A stretch of 64,000 bases of DNA, taken from assembly GCF_001522545.3 (NCBI RefSeq), contig NC_031774.1:22849884-22913883 (forward strand), written 5' to 3'. Below the pieces are notes generated by a model that did not search any database, was not told the origin of the DNA, and worked only from the letters and a program-made list of their open reading frames with translations. This document shows, piece after piece, positions 27,801 to 42,800 of the stretch (positions are counted from its first letter, which is position 1; the number at the start of each line of letters is the position of its first letter). Source of the DNA: Parus major (Eukaryota > Chordata > Aves > Passeriformes > Paridae). A program made the position numbers and the translations under genes.

Positions 27801-30800
27801 AATTTGTTTAATAAAGATCTCTGAAGCCTGAGTTTCTCTGAAATAAAAAAAAAAAACAACACTTTTTTTTAATGTAAGCTATATGGACTCCCATGGGAAT
27901 GCCAGAGCTAGAAATGTCTAAAATACTCTCAATCCCCTGAATAGTATCTGGAAGAGAGGAGTTTGTATTTATTTTTGGATGTTTGGACTTCATTAATTTC
28001 CACATGATCTATCTCATTTAAATCAAAGCAGTTACCCATGCAGGAATGAACAAGGTATTGCTGGGCCAGTGCTTTGTGGTTTCATTTGTTCTGACAAGAA
28101 GCAAGCAAGAAGTCAGCAGTTTAAAATATTATGTGCGAAGATATTTACTGGTAGTTGTGTCATTGTTTTGTAGGGTTTTCAGGGTACGTATTTTGAGAAG
28201 TTTTTTGCTTTGTTTTCACTGTCAAAGGAAGGATTTTGTTGATGTTCCAAGAAGGACCCTTTGCACTCACTACCTGAGGAGGTTTCTCCAGTTGGCACAG
28301 GGCTGCACTGCTGGTAGAGCTCCAATAAAACCCCTGCAGCAGGGGGAGAGGAAAAGCCGAATGCAGCCCTACCCATTCAAACAGAGCTTTAAAAGCAAGT
28401 TTAAAAGTCAGGGGGAAAAGGCATATTCGTTCTTATCTGTCTTCATATTGTCACAGATGGCATTGTAGGCAGTCAGATACTGTCTTTATTAGCTATATCC
28501 AACAGATAGAAAAAAAGAAATTCACACCCCATCTTCACCTTTCCTGGGGTTTTGTGTGCTTTTTGTATTACTAAAACAGAGCCTTTAACTCTCACACATT
28601 TGATGCATTTAGGGAAATAATCTGTTTTACCAAATGTCACCAATACTACTAGTATCTTCATTTTACCTCCTTTCTGCCTGTTTTTTTGGTTTTTTTTATT
28701 TAAAATGTCTTCATTTTGACATTTATGTGTTTAACACTGCTTATTTATAACAGCAAAAAGCCCCAGCCACCGAGTTGATGAAACTTCTCTCAGTCTCATA
28801 GACCCTGCTGAAGAGAGAAACAAACAGGAACATACCAAAGGAACCATAGGTTCTTTGCTTACAGCACTTAACTCTGAAAGCTACTGAAAACAAGCATGCC
28901 AGGAGCACATTGTTATGCATTTAAAGTGATGATACAACCTGTCAGCTTAAAGATACTTCCACTGTTCTTTTCCCAGAGCATTCTGCAGACTCTCATGCTG
29001 TTTTTGCCTTTCAGCAGTGACAGGAAAGGTTGCATGGTGTCTGTGCCTACAGCATGCCAGCAAATCAAATGTGCCCGTCATCATGTGTCTCATCCCTGGA
29101 GACACCTTAAGTGTGAAACATACTTCCCAGGTATATCAAAGGGACTTGCAAATTTGATAGCCATGACCTTGGTGAGCAGCAGGACTGAATCACTCCTCTG
29201 CATGGCTCAATTGTAAGTCATTGCTATGGACTTACGCTATTATAGCTGACCCCTGTTACAGACATCTGCAGCCTGTGGGTAGGAACACACCTATAAAATA
29301 CATTCAATTACATGGCACGTGTACACGACTATTCAGTGTATTCTCTGATTATTCATTAAAAAATTAATAGCTTTCATAGCAAAGTTTGTTTAGAAGAAGC
29401 CTACATGGATCACATCCAGTCACGCTATCTGCAACACAGAGAAGCAGCAGAAATTTAATATAGCTAAATGGAAATAAACAGTTCAGTAGTCCTTTGTATC
29501 AAGTCAACTGGAAAATATCTGCCATGTATATTTCCAATGTGATATACAACCATCCTCCGTATTAAGCATCAGGAATCACAGATTCCATTCTCAGATTTGG
29601 GAAATGAGAAGTTTATCTTTTATACTGATAATTCAGCCTCACTTAGTCATTCTGGAAAACAGCATGGTAGTGTTGGAAAGGCTATGGGTGTTCTGGAGAA
29701 GTGGAGAAGTGCTAAGACATGGATTCCAGGCACACAGATGACACCTTAAATTGTACTACAGATTTGCTCTGCAGTGCTCTCAGCTCTCTTTGTTCTCTGC
29801 TATCATACAGGCTCACTTTTCTTCCCAAGGAAATCAGAACAAGAAAAATGGTGAATGGCCATATCTCACTCACTGTAGGGATGAAGAAGCTGAGATCTGC
29901 ATTGTCTGGGAAGCATTCTGTGTTTCCACAGCTTTGCAAAGAGCACAGAGATCTAGTGTCAGTTTTTTGATAAAATATTAATTTTTAAAAAAGGAATTGT
30001 CAAACTGTTCATCCAATTAATTCTTTGTGGGGGATTTAGGATGTTAGTCAAGATTAGTGAATTGAAGCAGAATAGAAGAAGGAAATTAATTTTTTAACTC
30101 TATACCACATCTCAGACGTTTCAAGGAAATTTCTCTTTCGTTTAAAAGGATTTTATTTTTTTCCTGTCTGTGAGATAACAATTTCCAGTTCTTTTACATC
30201 ATAACAGCTGTCCTTTCCAGGCTACATTTTAGAGAGAAAGAAGAAGAAGAGCTATCGATGGATGAGACTGAACTTTGACCTTTTGAAAGAGCTAACCTAT
30301 GAAGCCAAGAGGATGATTGAAGGAGTCGTTTATGAGATGCGGATTTATGCTGTAAATTCTATTGGCATGTCCCGGCCAAGCCCTGCCTCACAACCCTTCA
30401 TGCCAATTGGTGAGTTTTGAAACTCCATGGTATTTCTAGGATAAAACCAAGACAGGATAATTTTGACCTCTTCTCTTCAAGCGCTCTTACAGCTGAAAAG
30501 AATGTGTCAGGAAAGAGACTATCAACCTTCTCTATATTCTATATTTAATCAACCTTTTCCTTTGTAATGTTCCTCTTCTCTGTCTCTCATTCCTCTTCCT
30601 CAAGAGCACAGAGGTTCCAGTTTCATGAAATTGCTGATGAATTTTTAGTTGTTATAATTAGAAGTGTGAGAGTCAAGCTGGATCTGGAAAGGAGGAGAAC
30701 TAATTGACAGAGATTTCCCTGTCCCTCTCAGCTTCTCCCATTCCCTTATGGGTGCAAATATCACAGTATCCCGTCCAGTGCTCCCTTAATCCCGGCCCTC

Positions 30801-33800
30801 TCCACAGCCAAAAGGATAGATGATTAAGAAAATATTTGAGGAATGATTTTCTATAAATAATCCTTCCCAACACAGCAGCGCAGTGTCTCCTGCAGTTTCC
30901 TGAGCAAGGAGCAAACTAAAGGAGTCCTCAGGAAGCCTGCCTGCTAAGACTTTTAGAGAGAAGACCCACAAAAATACAAATAGCTGGAGATTAAAATGAC
31001 TAGAGTTTCTAAATCTACAAATAACAGCGAAGGGGAGCAGCCTGCTGACGGAGATAATGTAAAAGCAGATGATGCAGTGAAGGAGTCAGAAGGGAAGGCT
31101 GAACTGCAAGAAGGGTCTCTTAATTCTGGATTTCAGACACACAACAGCTGGTCTGCAACAAAAGAGGTCAAACAAGAACCATCCAGTGGAGCTACTGAAA
31201 AAAAAGGTCCAAAGTTTTCATGGGATAGGCAGAGTTTTACTTGATTAAGGATAAAGTTCACACTTACTTCTTCAGAGAAGAGGTTTGGGGTTTTGATCGT
31301 GTACTGTGTGGTTGTGTATGCTCCCAATTGCATTTGCCTCCCGTGTGCTGTCCGTGCTACCATGTGAATACAAAACTTTTTGAGTTACAGAAATGAAATT
31401 AGATGATTTTTTTTTTTTCTTTTACAATAACTTTGGGAACTAAGACTGATTTCAATTCATTTCACAATTTGTGAACCTGTATTTAACTTACCTCGTAAAA
31501 TCTATTATGTATATTCAGAAGATGTTCAATTTATAATACACATATACACAGATTATGCCAGACATATTTTTCATTGACACAATTGCTCTTATGGTATGTA
31601 CACTAAATGTTATGGTCCTGCACCTTAAATATTATTTTGAGAAAGTTGTTTTCTGCTTGTTTTTTGGTATCAATTATTTCACAGTGACATTTATGTGTAT
31701 TTTGGATCCTCTAGTAAGGATTTTTCTTGACTATTTTTAAGTTAGTAGATAATAGTCATGCTGCAGAAGACTGAATTTAGCTAGTGGTCTTTCTGAACTG
31801 GGTTTTATATAAAGCCATAACACACCTGTTCTGAAGAGATATGAAAAAGCTGTATCTAAATCAAAATTTTTCATCCCCAAAATATTTTTCTCAAGTATGT
31901 CTCTGTTACAAATGCACAAATCAGAAGCAGGGTTTCTGTAACCATTTAGTCATAGCTTTTGGTCATTTTCTTCACTGTGTGAGTGAAGTGAAATTTAGCC
32001 GCTGTCAATTTGGTCCTCTAACTATGCAAATTTTGTCCAGTTACAATCAGGGTGTAAGTACAGAATACAAAAGGTACATATTTTCATTTCTAGACTTCTC
32101 TGCAGACTTATGATGACAATTTGATTCCCTTCTACAAGTCTTTTATCTTAACCTCTTGTTCCCCTTCCTATTATAGGAATCTTATGCCATTCTTTTATTA
32201 AATTATGTAATAGGTGTTACACTTTACAACTGAGCTTCAGGTAGATTTATTTTATTAATATAGACAGTGGTACATAAATCAGCAGTTAATCACTCCTTGT
32301 ACAGTCTCTGAATTCTCATAGTTGTATTGCTATTTATCAGTATCTACTTGTCTGTGTCTCCTTACAGCTCCTCCAAGTGAACCAACCCACTTCACAGTGG
32401 AAGATGTTTCTGACAGCACTGTTTCCTTGAAGTGGAGACCCCCTGAGCGGATTGGAGCTGGGGGATTAGATGGTTACATGGTGGAATACTGCAAAGATGG
32501 ATGTAAGTAAGCATGAGCACTAGGCAGCAGCAACAGAGCATTTAAAAAACACTCCAGTTGCAATAAGTTCACCTCAATACACTACCAACAACCTAAGCGT
32601 GTCCAGCATGATCAAATTTAAACTCTAATCTATGGCTATCATCCTTGCCAACCATCACCATACTCACTACAATGTGACTGTAAAACCATGGAAGTCACAT
32701 CCATAGTGTCATCTTCACAATCATCAGAAGCTTAAATAAACATAATACAAAAATATTATTGCTGTTCTCTAGTCACTACTATACTTCTGTACTATTCATG
32801 AATTACATATCCTTAAAACAAAAAAAATAACTTGCTTGTGATGACATCAGTCAAACTTTAAGTAACCATTACCTTACCTCATTTAATACTTGTACCAGTA
32901 ATAAAGAGTGTAACAGCACCATATCTACAAAATTCCATGTTCTGTGATGCTAAAATGTAGTACTTATAAAAGTCAAACAACAAATTTACAGTCACTTTAA
33001 TACTGACATTTTCCCTGACACTAGGCTCAATTGCCAAATAATCTAAACAAGGGGGTTTACAGGGCATAATTTATGCAAAAATAATGTAAAGTCTTTAATG
33101 AGAAATCACTACAGAATTACCAGAATCTCTATGTCATTGTCATAGCAGAATGATTTTATCAGTCATATTTCTGTGCTTTATAATAAGGAAGCACTAAGAA
33201 TTTTGTTCTACTGTGTCAACTGAGAATTAAACAATAAATTCCAACAGTCATGTGCTCTATTACTATATTATATGTGGCTCTCATTGATCTGTTTGGACAG
33301 CAACAGAAGGTATATTTACACCAAGAAAAAAAATAAAATGAAGGCTTCCTTTTCATGCTAAAGCTACTTCCAAAATTCTCTCCCTTCCCATGTAGTAAAA
33401 ATAAAAGTCAGGAAGTCCCACAGCTCTAAGATCTATAAAACAAAATGCCAAAGGAACTACTCAAAGATGATTCTCTTATCCTTAGCTATTTTGTGTAACA
33501 AAGTGTAGAGATTGCTTAACTCCATGTGTAAACACATCACCTTGATCCAGAGTTCTTCTTCCAACTTATTTTATTCCCTTGTAAGTGTCGTGTTGTAACT
33601 TGAATTCATTTTACCCTAATAGAAATTTACTTTCAATTGTAAAGAAGGCATCAGTTTGGAAAAATAATGTACTATTGCAATATGCAAATACTGTGCTTGT
33701 AGCTACAGAATGGATTCCTGCTCTTCCTGGCCTAACTGAGCGCACCTCTGCACTGATTAAAGATCTGGTCACGGGGGACAAACTTTATTTCCGTATCAAG

Positions 33801-36800
33801 GCAGTGAACCTGGCTGGCGAGAGCGGAGCAGCAACAATAAAAGAGCCCGTCACTGTTCAAGAGATCCTGCGTGAGTATCCATTCATTTCCTTTGGCCAAA
33901 ATCCTGCCTTTATCTGAGAATAACACAAATCTGCTCTTCCACTTTGATTAGGTGCCCAGAATCTTCTCACTCTGGGAACATCTCTACAGCACCCAGGTCT
34001 TATATTTGTAAAGCATAGCTCTAAAATAAAATTCTACTTCTTACTTTCAAAATATGGACATTTCACCTCTTGCAACAGCACTGCCAGCATTTAAGAAACA
34101 TTTATTTAATATTTACCTCTCTGCTTGAAAAGCTGCTATATTACTGTAAAATGACTCTGTTGTCTATGGCAAGAGATCTATTTACTTCATTGTCACAGAT
34201 TATTAATTACCACCCTGTGTATCACCCAACAGAGTAGATTAAAATTCATTTGACTGGAGTCCAAAAGACATCAAGAGTTGCTAATAGTGGATTCCTCAAC
34301 CTTGGCTCACACGAAGTGTCTGCCAGAGTCTCACTGGCAGTAAATCGAGCCAATGTAAATAAAACGAAGTTTTAATGCATCACAATACCAAATGGTCATG
34401 AGGACAGATACTCCAATTGTATGTTAAGAAATTCCTTCTGTAAATGACAGGGAAAAGAATAAGGATAAAAGGAGAGCCTAGAAAGCTTTCCAGAGAGGTA
34501 GAGGAAAGCAGAGACTAGATGAAAACACACGTAGTAAGGTCCTTTTTTTGTTAATGAAAAGTAAGATGCTACAAAGAGATTCTACTGCATCAATCTCAAA
34601 GAAAAAGCAGTAACTGAAGCAAGATAAAGGAATCTGTCAGTTGCTGTGCTTTCTGAGTATGTTCATAAATACCTCCAAGTGGCTGTTCACAAGGTGCTGC
34701 AGTATCAATATAGCAATAGATAATCATAATCTATAATCACTCTTACTCCAACACATCCCTAGTCCCACCCTTTCTACTGAACTGAACAATTTCTCCAAAG
34801 AAAAAAGGCAATATAGAAGACTCACATCCAACAGAAATCATCCAAATTTGGCATTTCAGATGCAACACATTTTCATAAATGCTGCTGTCACTGAAAACAT
34901 GCTCAGATGTAAATATGTAACTGAGACTTCATATTAACTTTTTATCCAGTAGATAAATACATTTGAAACTACTGAGAGACTGAGCTACTACTCCCTAAAA
35001 GCATAAACAGTGTTTCCACAATTTTCTTATACTTCCAATTATCTATTGCCTTATTTTTGCTATAAATAATGTTGCATATTATCAAAAGTTTTGTATTTAG
35101 TGTACTAATGTTTAACTGCAGAGCGTCCCAAATTCTGGCTGCCCCGCCACCTCAGACAGACTCTGGTGAAGAAAGTGGGTGAAACAATCAATATTGTGAT
35201 CCCTTTTCAGGTATGTATCAGCTTCTATTTTGTCATGGTTATTTATGATTACTTACATAAAGTAGTTTCCCTAATGCAAGTTCCCACTGCTTCACTTCAG
35301 CAGAATTAAGTAAGTATGGCTGATGATTCATTAACCCCACTCAAGCATTTGAGAAGGGGAGCGAATCGCTCTTTTTTTTCAGTCATATTTTTTTTTACAG
35401 CCAGAGTTTCTTCCTTAATCCCACCTTTTGTGGAAGAAGAAAAAAGTAGTGTAAGTGCAAGCCCATTCTTGCTTCCTGAGCACAGGAGGCACCAAAGAGA
35501 GAAGTAGACAAAAGTCAAAGAATCTAATTATTCCTCTGGAACCAAGGTCTATGATGTCACTGGGCAACTTCTTTGGCAAAAGGATGTGTGTTAATTTCTG
35601 AAAGGTTGTCTGCAAAAATCAGAGTTTGCACATGAACAGTTGGCCCTGGTATGCAGACCCTGAGTGTGTGTACAACGACCCGCTTGGGCAGCACTGTGCA
35701 TGAGCTGGGGGCATAAAAAAAGAGCATGGTGAGGATTACAAGGGTGCATGAGTAGGTAACTCAACTTCATTGAGGCATGCCCAAAGTTGCTAAAATATAC
35801 ACAAAGACTGACCTGACCAGTCATCTTGGCATTTTCTAGAGCTGTACAGACAACTATCTGACCATTCCTAAAACCCCACTTGCCTTTTTTCAGATGCAAG
35901 ACTATAATATCAATAAAGTGCAAGAATTAGTGTGTAAGGAAATGGTTTTTTAAGGGAGAAATAGCAAAAGAAATTGTAAATTACAGACTCTAGCTCAGAC
36001 ACAGATAGCCTCAGTAATAACAGATATATAACTTAATCAACTCCTCAGGTAAATTTCAAGACACTGAAATTTCTCTACAGTCCAGGATTGACATTTATAG
36101 AAAGGTAATTCTATTATTAATAAAGAGCTTTGGAATTCTCATATAAAAGATGCTGAAGATATGCAAAATATTTTTTTCCACAAGGGAGATAAATATGCAC
36201 ACAACACCTGTATTCTTTCTTTTTGAGCAGCACCAGCAGGGAAAAAAAAATACGTAAACTGAAAGGTACAGGTCTTTTTGCCCTATGGTTACTGGATCAC
36301 ATAAAGTGTTTTCACAAAGATATATCTGATTAGTACACAACTGCAGGCCCATGAATAGATAACTTTCTTGAATTGCATGCGTGAATTATTTCAGTATAAT
36401 CATAAGGCTATTTTTCTTCTTTCACATTTTTTATCTCCAAAATTGTCAAAATGACTTTTTACTGATGTCTAGCCACACACAAAATTCAAGATTTGTACAT
36501 CTGCTATTTCTGAGTTATGTAATTATTAAAAAAATCACTAAAATAAACAGATACTTTTCCTGCTTTGATGTCCAAGTTGAAGAAAAAATGCACAAATTTG
36601 ACAAGCTGTCCCATAAACAGGGGAATAAAGTTTAGCACTTTAGAGATTTGTGTCTTATGTTCCCTTGTGCTGATTTTGACTTGGCAGAGTTAATCTTCTT
36701 CATGGAGGCTAGTATGGAATCATACTTTGAATTAGTGCTGGAAAGAGACTGATAATTTCGTAACTATTACAAAATACATAGTATCAATTATGAATTGGTA

Positions 36801-39800
36801 ATTGATAATCAAATTATTGATAATAAACCCCAACACCCCCATATCACCACTTTGCCAGCACATCCAGCCCCCTCCTCTGCTGAGAGCAGCCTCACTGCCA
36901 TATGCCCAGAGATTTGCCAGTTCTTTGCCCTCCTCCCCTAACTGACCTGTCCTCAGTTCCCTGGCCAGGCTAAGTGCATGCAGCAACTAATCCAGAGCTT
37001 CACTTAATCCTGCCTCATCATTCAGCTGTTGCCAAACAAAATAGTTAAAAGACCCAGCTTTCCCTGATTTATCCTCAGTGGGGACACTAACTGAGGTTTT
37101 GGCATTTCCCCCCGTCATCAATTTTTCACAGAGCTGTACTAAGTTAATCTTAGAGATTTTGAGTGCTCTGTCATATTTGGCCCAATTGAACCAACTGATT
37201 GAATAGTTATGTGAGTAGCTGACTGACAGATAATGTGCTGGTATAAGCTCTTGTCTCCTAAATGGTAAGGCTAGCAGAAAATGCTAAAATCGATCCATCG
37301 ACACCACTTTTTACTCTGAGAACAAAGCCAAAAGACTTAAATTCAAGACATATTTTTTTGAGTGAATTAAATTTGTCATAGTGTTGAATTGCAGTTTTCA
37401 CAGTATTAAGAATTGTTGCAATAGCTATTTAGAATATGTAATAGTGATGAGCTTTCAAAAGAAGCAAATAAAAAATAACTTCTCCCTTTACATTGTGAGA
37501 ACTTTTAAGTCAGTGGCCATTTCTACTGCAGAAGAAGACTCTAAGTAGATTCAGTATCTAGTGAAAGTGGAAGTCAGTGTCTTTTACTATTTGCAGTCTC
37601 TGCACAACCTTTCCAGTGATCTCTGTGGTCACTACAGTGAAATTCTGTGAAATCCATTGTCAAGGTATCCTGGGTTTAATGCTACTGGCAGATCTATTTA
37701 AATCTTTGGATCAAAACGTCCTGAAAAGAAAGTAAAACATTGTCCCTACATTTTTTTCTGTTGAGTGCATTAAGCAGGTGGAACATTCTGGTGAAAGAAA
37801 GAGAATAAACATATTCTTGCTTCAAAATTAACTACATGGCATGTGATTGGAGGGGTATTATGTGCTATTAGTGGATAAAATTCACAGTAGTACTGAGCAG
37901 TCTTTTTGTCCATCATATATGTGTGAATATAAATACCCAAGAGCATTTAAATTCATTCTTCCCTGGCTGTGAACTGTCTGAAGTTTCTCTGATGCTATTT
38001 AGCCACTCTGTCACTCACTGTTCTCTCTCAGATTATCTATTACACATTGCAGAAATCCAATCCTCTGACATATGTATTAGGAACATGCTTTCTGTCTGTT
38101 TATGCTTTTCACAGTCTATAAATATAAGAGTATATGAAAACCAACACTTTGAACACTTGCAATCTTTCACTGGCAGTCACAGCACCTCAAAAAAGGAGGA
38201 GCTGTGAGTGAACATATCTGATCAACCACACTAGAACACCAGCAGAAGCAATCTTGTAATCACCCTGAAAAACTGCCAAGTATTTGCCTTGACAAAGTAC
38301 AAATTTAAATAAATGCCCATAGAACTATATTATCTAGGCAGATAATTTTTATTTCAAAAGTATTCCCTAGCCAAATTTTTCAAGGAGGGTGTTCATATCA
38401 TTCCAAAATACATGCATATGTGGGAAGTAAAACAGAGTCAGTTCTTAGCATGTTCACCAATAAGACACAGATATGGAAAATAAAATGCAAAACAACCCAA
38501 ACCCTTTAACTTGTTCCAGAATTTCTACTATACATTCCAGCTGAAGAGAGGAAGCCATTTCTTGCTCTGATAGGTTTTTGTGAGTTCTATGAAATGAGAC
38601 CAGGGTACAGGTACACTAGAACAGGACAAAACTATCTTCTATCTATTATTTCTGAGCTGCAGGCCTGAGGTGCTCTTAACTATGCTCCCTGGCAGGAAGC
38701 TGCAAGAAAATAATTTACCAGAAAGAGAAAATTTAAGATCCAAAACCATTGTTCATTCAATGTGTATATCAGCCCTGATGTAAAATAAACCAAAAAATAC
38801 TTGATGAGTTAAAGAGCATCAATGAATGAATAGCAATTTCTAGGTGTTTTAGACATATTTTAAGTATAATTTTGGACAGAACTTGGCCTGACTCTTATAA
38901 AAGGTGAAGTTTTTTCCTAATACCACTAAAAAAAAAATGATGGTACACAGAGCTTCTGAGCAAATACCAGACAAACCTGGAATAAAGGTGTATCAATGCA
39001 CAAAGATTCATTATTAGTCTGTCTTTCTTAAGGCACCAAAACCGAGTCTGAGTATGTTAACCACCATCTGTAGGCTAAGGGAAGAGATACAGTCTTTCAG
39101 AGTATGTTCCAGATACCCAGTGGATTGAGGAACCTTCCAGATCTGTTTTCTCTGCTGTTTACTGGAGGCAGTGTCCCAGTTCCAGCGCCTTAGGCTTCAG
39201 TTCCAGGGCAGCCTGAGCAGAGCTGACTGCCGGCTCGCAAGGTCCCGCTTTCCCTCCCCACCCATTTGAACTACTCCAGGCCTGTGCTGCACTGTTTCAC
39301 CTTGGTAATCTGGCAGAAACCTAAAAAACCCCACTGAGTTATTTTCTGTTGGATTAACAATTAATACAGTTAATAAATATGTTATGGCCATTTTCTGTTT
39401 TCTTAGGACTCTGTGTTTGGAGTTGAACTGTGGAAGTAGCGCTCCAATAACTTTTGAAGAACTAAATAGTACTTACCATTTTTCCTGGAAATGGCTGGAT
39501 GAGAGTGATGCACACCACTGACATCTCACTGATTCCACAATGCCATCTTCCATGGATGTAGCAACACTGACTGCTTAGGTTGACAGACACCAAAACAATT
39601 TTGCAGTGCAGAAAGAATTATACAGTAAATTTCACATCCCAAGACTGCAAGATGACAATAATTTTTCAAAAGATCTTAAAAATGCCTGGGGACAGAGCAT
39701 CAAGCGTTTTAAGAAAGGGAGAAGAAGGAGAGGAGGGCTAAAAAAGTCCTCAGGTGTGTAAGGGTTCTGCTAATAACAATCAGAACAAGTCAGATGGCTT

Positions 39801-42800
39801 CACTGATGCCTGGGAAAGAGAACCAGAGCAGCACAAGTATAGTGTTTCTGGATTTGTTCTCAATATCATTTCAGTCTCTAAATAAATGGCATCCACAGAG
39901 CATGGTGCCACTAAACCACAAAGATGGTAGCAAATATTTGTGTGAAATAAACATAAATTGTAAGGTAATGTGGTTTTTTTCTCTTTAGGGTAAACCAAGA
40001 CCCAAAATCACTTGGCTGAAAGATGGTCAAACTCTAGATTCCAAAGATGTGGGAATTCGGAACAGCAGCACGGACACAATCCTTTTCATCAGAAAGGCAG
40101 AGCTTCATCACTCAGGAGCATATGAAGTCACTCTTCAGATAGAAAACATGTCTGATAAAGTTTCGATTACAATACAAATCATAGGTAAGACCCTGACAAC
40201 ATCAGAATTGAGCAGATCATGCAAATAGCGGCCAGATTGAGGGAGCCCAAAGATCCACCTACTTCAGAAAATCCCTTCTCTTTCAATGATTGCTTGCAGG
40301 TGGTAAGACAAAGGTCAGAGCAGGGCTAGCATGTGACCTTCTTTCCCTACTACATTTTCCCACCTTGAAATTATCTGTGTCCTAGAGACCTTCAGAGGGT
40401 GAGGGATATTCTTTGTGGTCCATAGTTCTTTAGAGCTCTGATCTTTTACTTGCCTAATTTTATCCAGTCTGTATTTTCATCCAAGTCTTGTTTGAGGATC
40501 CAAACATCTTTTTATAAGGAATTCCATTTTAAGTACATGTACCTCTTTGTTTTGATTTGAGTCTGTCTCCTGACAATCTCATTTAACATCCATACAGTTT
40601 TGTATCAGAAAAAAACCCATGAATAATCATTCAGCTTTTCCATGTTACTCATGATTTTATAGCCTTCAGTCACACTCGTGTCAGCTAACTTTCTCAAGTT
40701 TTACTCTCCTCATTTTGAGTATTTTCAAACAGATGCCATTCCATACCTTTGATCATCCTTATCAATCTCCTTTCTATCACTTTGAGGGAGATAGAATTTG
40801 AGAGTTCTGGTGTTCTTAGGCATAGCTATATTGTACTCAAGGAAAGAAATATGAGTCTTGGAATGGATGCACTCCTACATGGGTTTTTTCATTAGATAAG
40901 GATAGGGAATATAAAATCATTGCTGTAATATACCTCTACAGTTCCAAAATTTAGAAAGCACAGTCCTGTAAATTTGGAAAATTCACATTTAATGCTTTAC
41001 TCTATAGAGAGTGTCTAGTTAAGATGTGTATAAGAGACAGGTCCTGTAAATTTGGAAAATTCACATTTAATGCTTTACTCTATAGAGAGTGTCTAGTTAG
41101 TCTGAGGCTTATTCTCTATTATACAATTTCCAGTCTAGTTTCTAATGTCATTTTAAAGGAATGCATTGCCAAAGTTTCCACAACTTCTGCTGGGATTATA
41201 TGAGAGATATTCTGAGATCTTGCCTATTCCAATTTCATTAATGTTCAGACAGAGCTTTTCTATTTCTTCTCATTACTACTCTTTTTAACATTCTTGATAA
41301 CTGTTTTTATTTCTCTTTCTCCACACTTTCACACTGTTATCCCAAATTTCCTCCAGTGTATCAATACATTTTTAGAATATGTATCTTGGCTCAACTCCTA
41401 ATGTTTTGGAATTAAAAATGCTGACTTTGCTCTGCTTAAAGTTTTATTAATTAAATTGGCAGAATGGGTATGCAATGGTGCCAACAGCAAAAAAGAATGG
41501 CATAAAAATTGGAGCAAATATGTCTTAATACCAGCAGCTGCTTCTGCTCAAGAGGATGGCTGCAGTTCTGCAAGAGCAAAATAAGTAAATGGCAGCTAAA
41601 ACAAAAGTAATAACAAGAGTGCTCAGAGAGGCTGTGGATGCCCCATCCCTGGTGGTGCTCAAGGCCAGGCTGGATGGGGCTCTGAGCAATCTGGTCTGCT
41701 GGAAGGTGTCCCTGCCTGTGGCAGGGGGTTGGAACTGAAAGATCTCTGAGGTCACTTCCAACCTGAGCCATTCTGACTCTATGACACAGGTAAAGGGGAG
41801 TCTAAATTATCTACACTCTAAATTACCTTCCTAAAACTGGTTAGTGATTCTTGATTCTGACTATTGCTCTTAGGCCATAGCACCAAGTATCTTCTGCCTA
41901 TTGTTTGATACTGTAGAAAGTCATAAAAACACATCTACCATAGTCAGAGAGTTATATCATCCAGAAAAAGAATGACTGAAAAAAACAACTAATCTTATCA
42001 CACAGGTTAGAGTTGAAGGAAAGGCATTAATTTTGTACTTCTTGGCCAGTTTGGTCAAACAAATGGGAATATGTATATTTCTTTTGATTCATGACTGAGA
42101 AAGGGCTTGTAACATATGCAGATACTTCTGCAATCAGGGTACCTAATCTGATTCTTGATTCTGTTATTTTGTCATCAGAACCTACCTCTTTTCAATTCTT
42201 TCAACTGCGCTTTTGGTTCCCCAGATTTTATATTCTCTTGGCAGGACAGAAATATGGGTGATTCAGACACTCTTTCTACCCTCCTAGTGCCACTTCAGGT
42301 GCTGTAGAACAGCAGGCTGAGAAGTCAGCCTGGCTTTCAGAAGCACAACAAGACAATCAGTGATGTTTTGAGGCGTCTTTTCATCAGCTAACTTCCCTTG
42401 GCAAAAGTCTCCTTGATGAAGAAGTAATGCTTGTGACTTCAGCCCCTATCTTTTTTTTGGGGTAAGCCAAAAGCTCTGCTGCTGTGATGAGTCAGGTCAG
42501 CTCCAAACAAGAGGAAACAACTCTGTTACTGCCATCACCTTCCCTTATTGCCAAAACAGTTGCTGCCATTTACTCTATAGATAAAATGATATGCACTTTT
42601 TCTATGGGAATACATTGTATTAATAAATACAAGTATTTATTAAAGACTTTTAGAAAGTTCTTAGATAATGAAAATATCTCCAGTCTCTGGAGAATACAGT
42701 TCTCTCAACTTCTTTCACCCTCTACATGAATCAATAAATTATGTCTTTCATCAAGACTTCTACTGACGAAAGCAAACCTCAGTTCTATACTTGTTTTTTT

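Noticed and set aside
28046..28468. 140-codon open frame in intron 24
   Set aside because: Random-looking composition, inside an intron, with no phase-compatible splice sites and no family resemblance.
30996..31244. 82-codon Glu/Lys/Ser-rich open frame in intron 25
   Set aside because: Superficially protein-like, but no splice sites join it in phase to exons 25 and 26, and MyBP-C has no insertion at the C6-C7 boundary.
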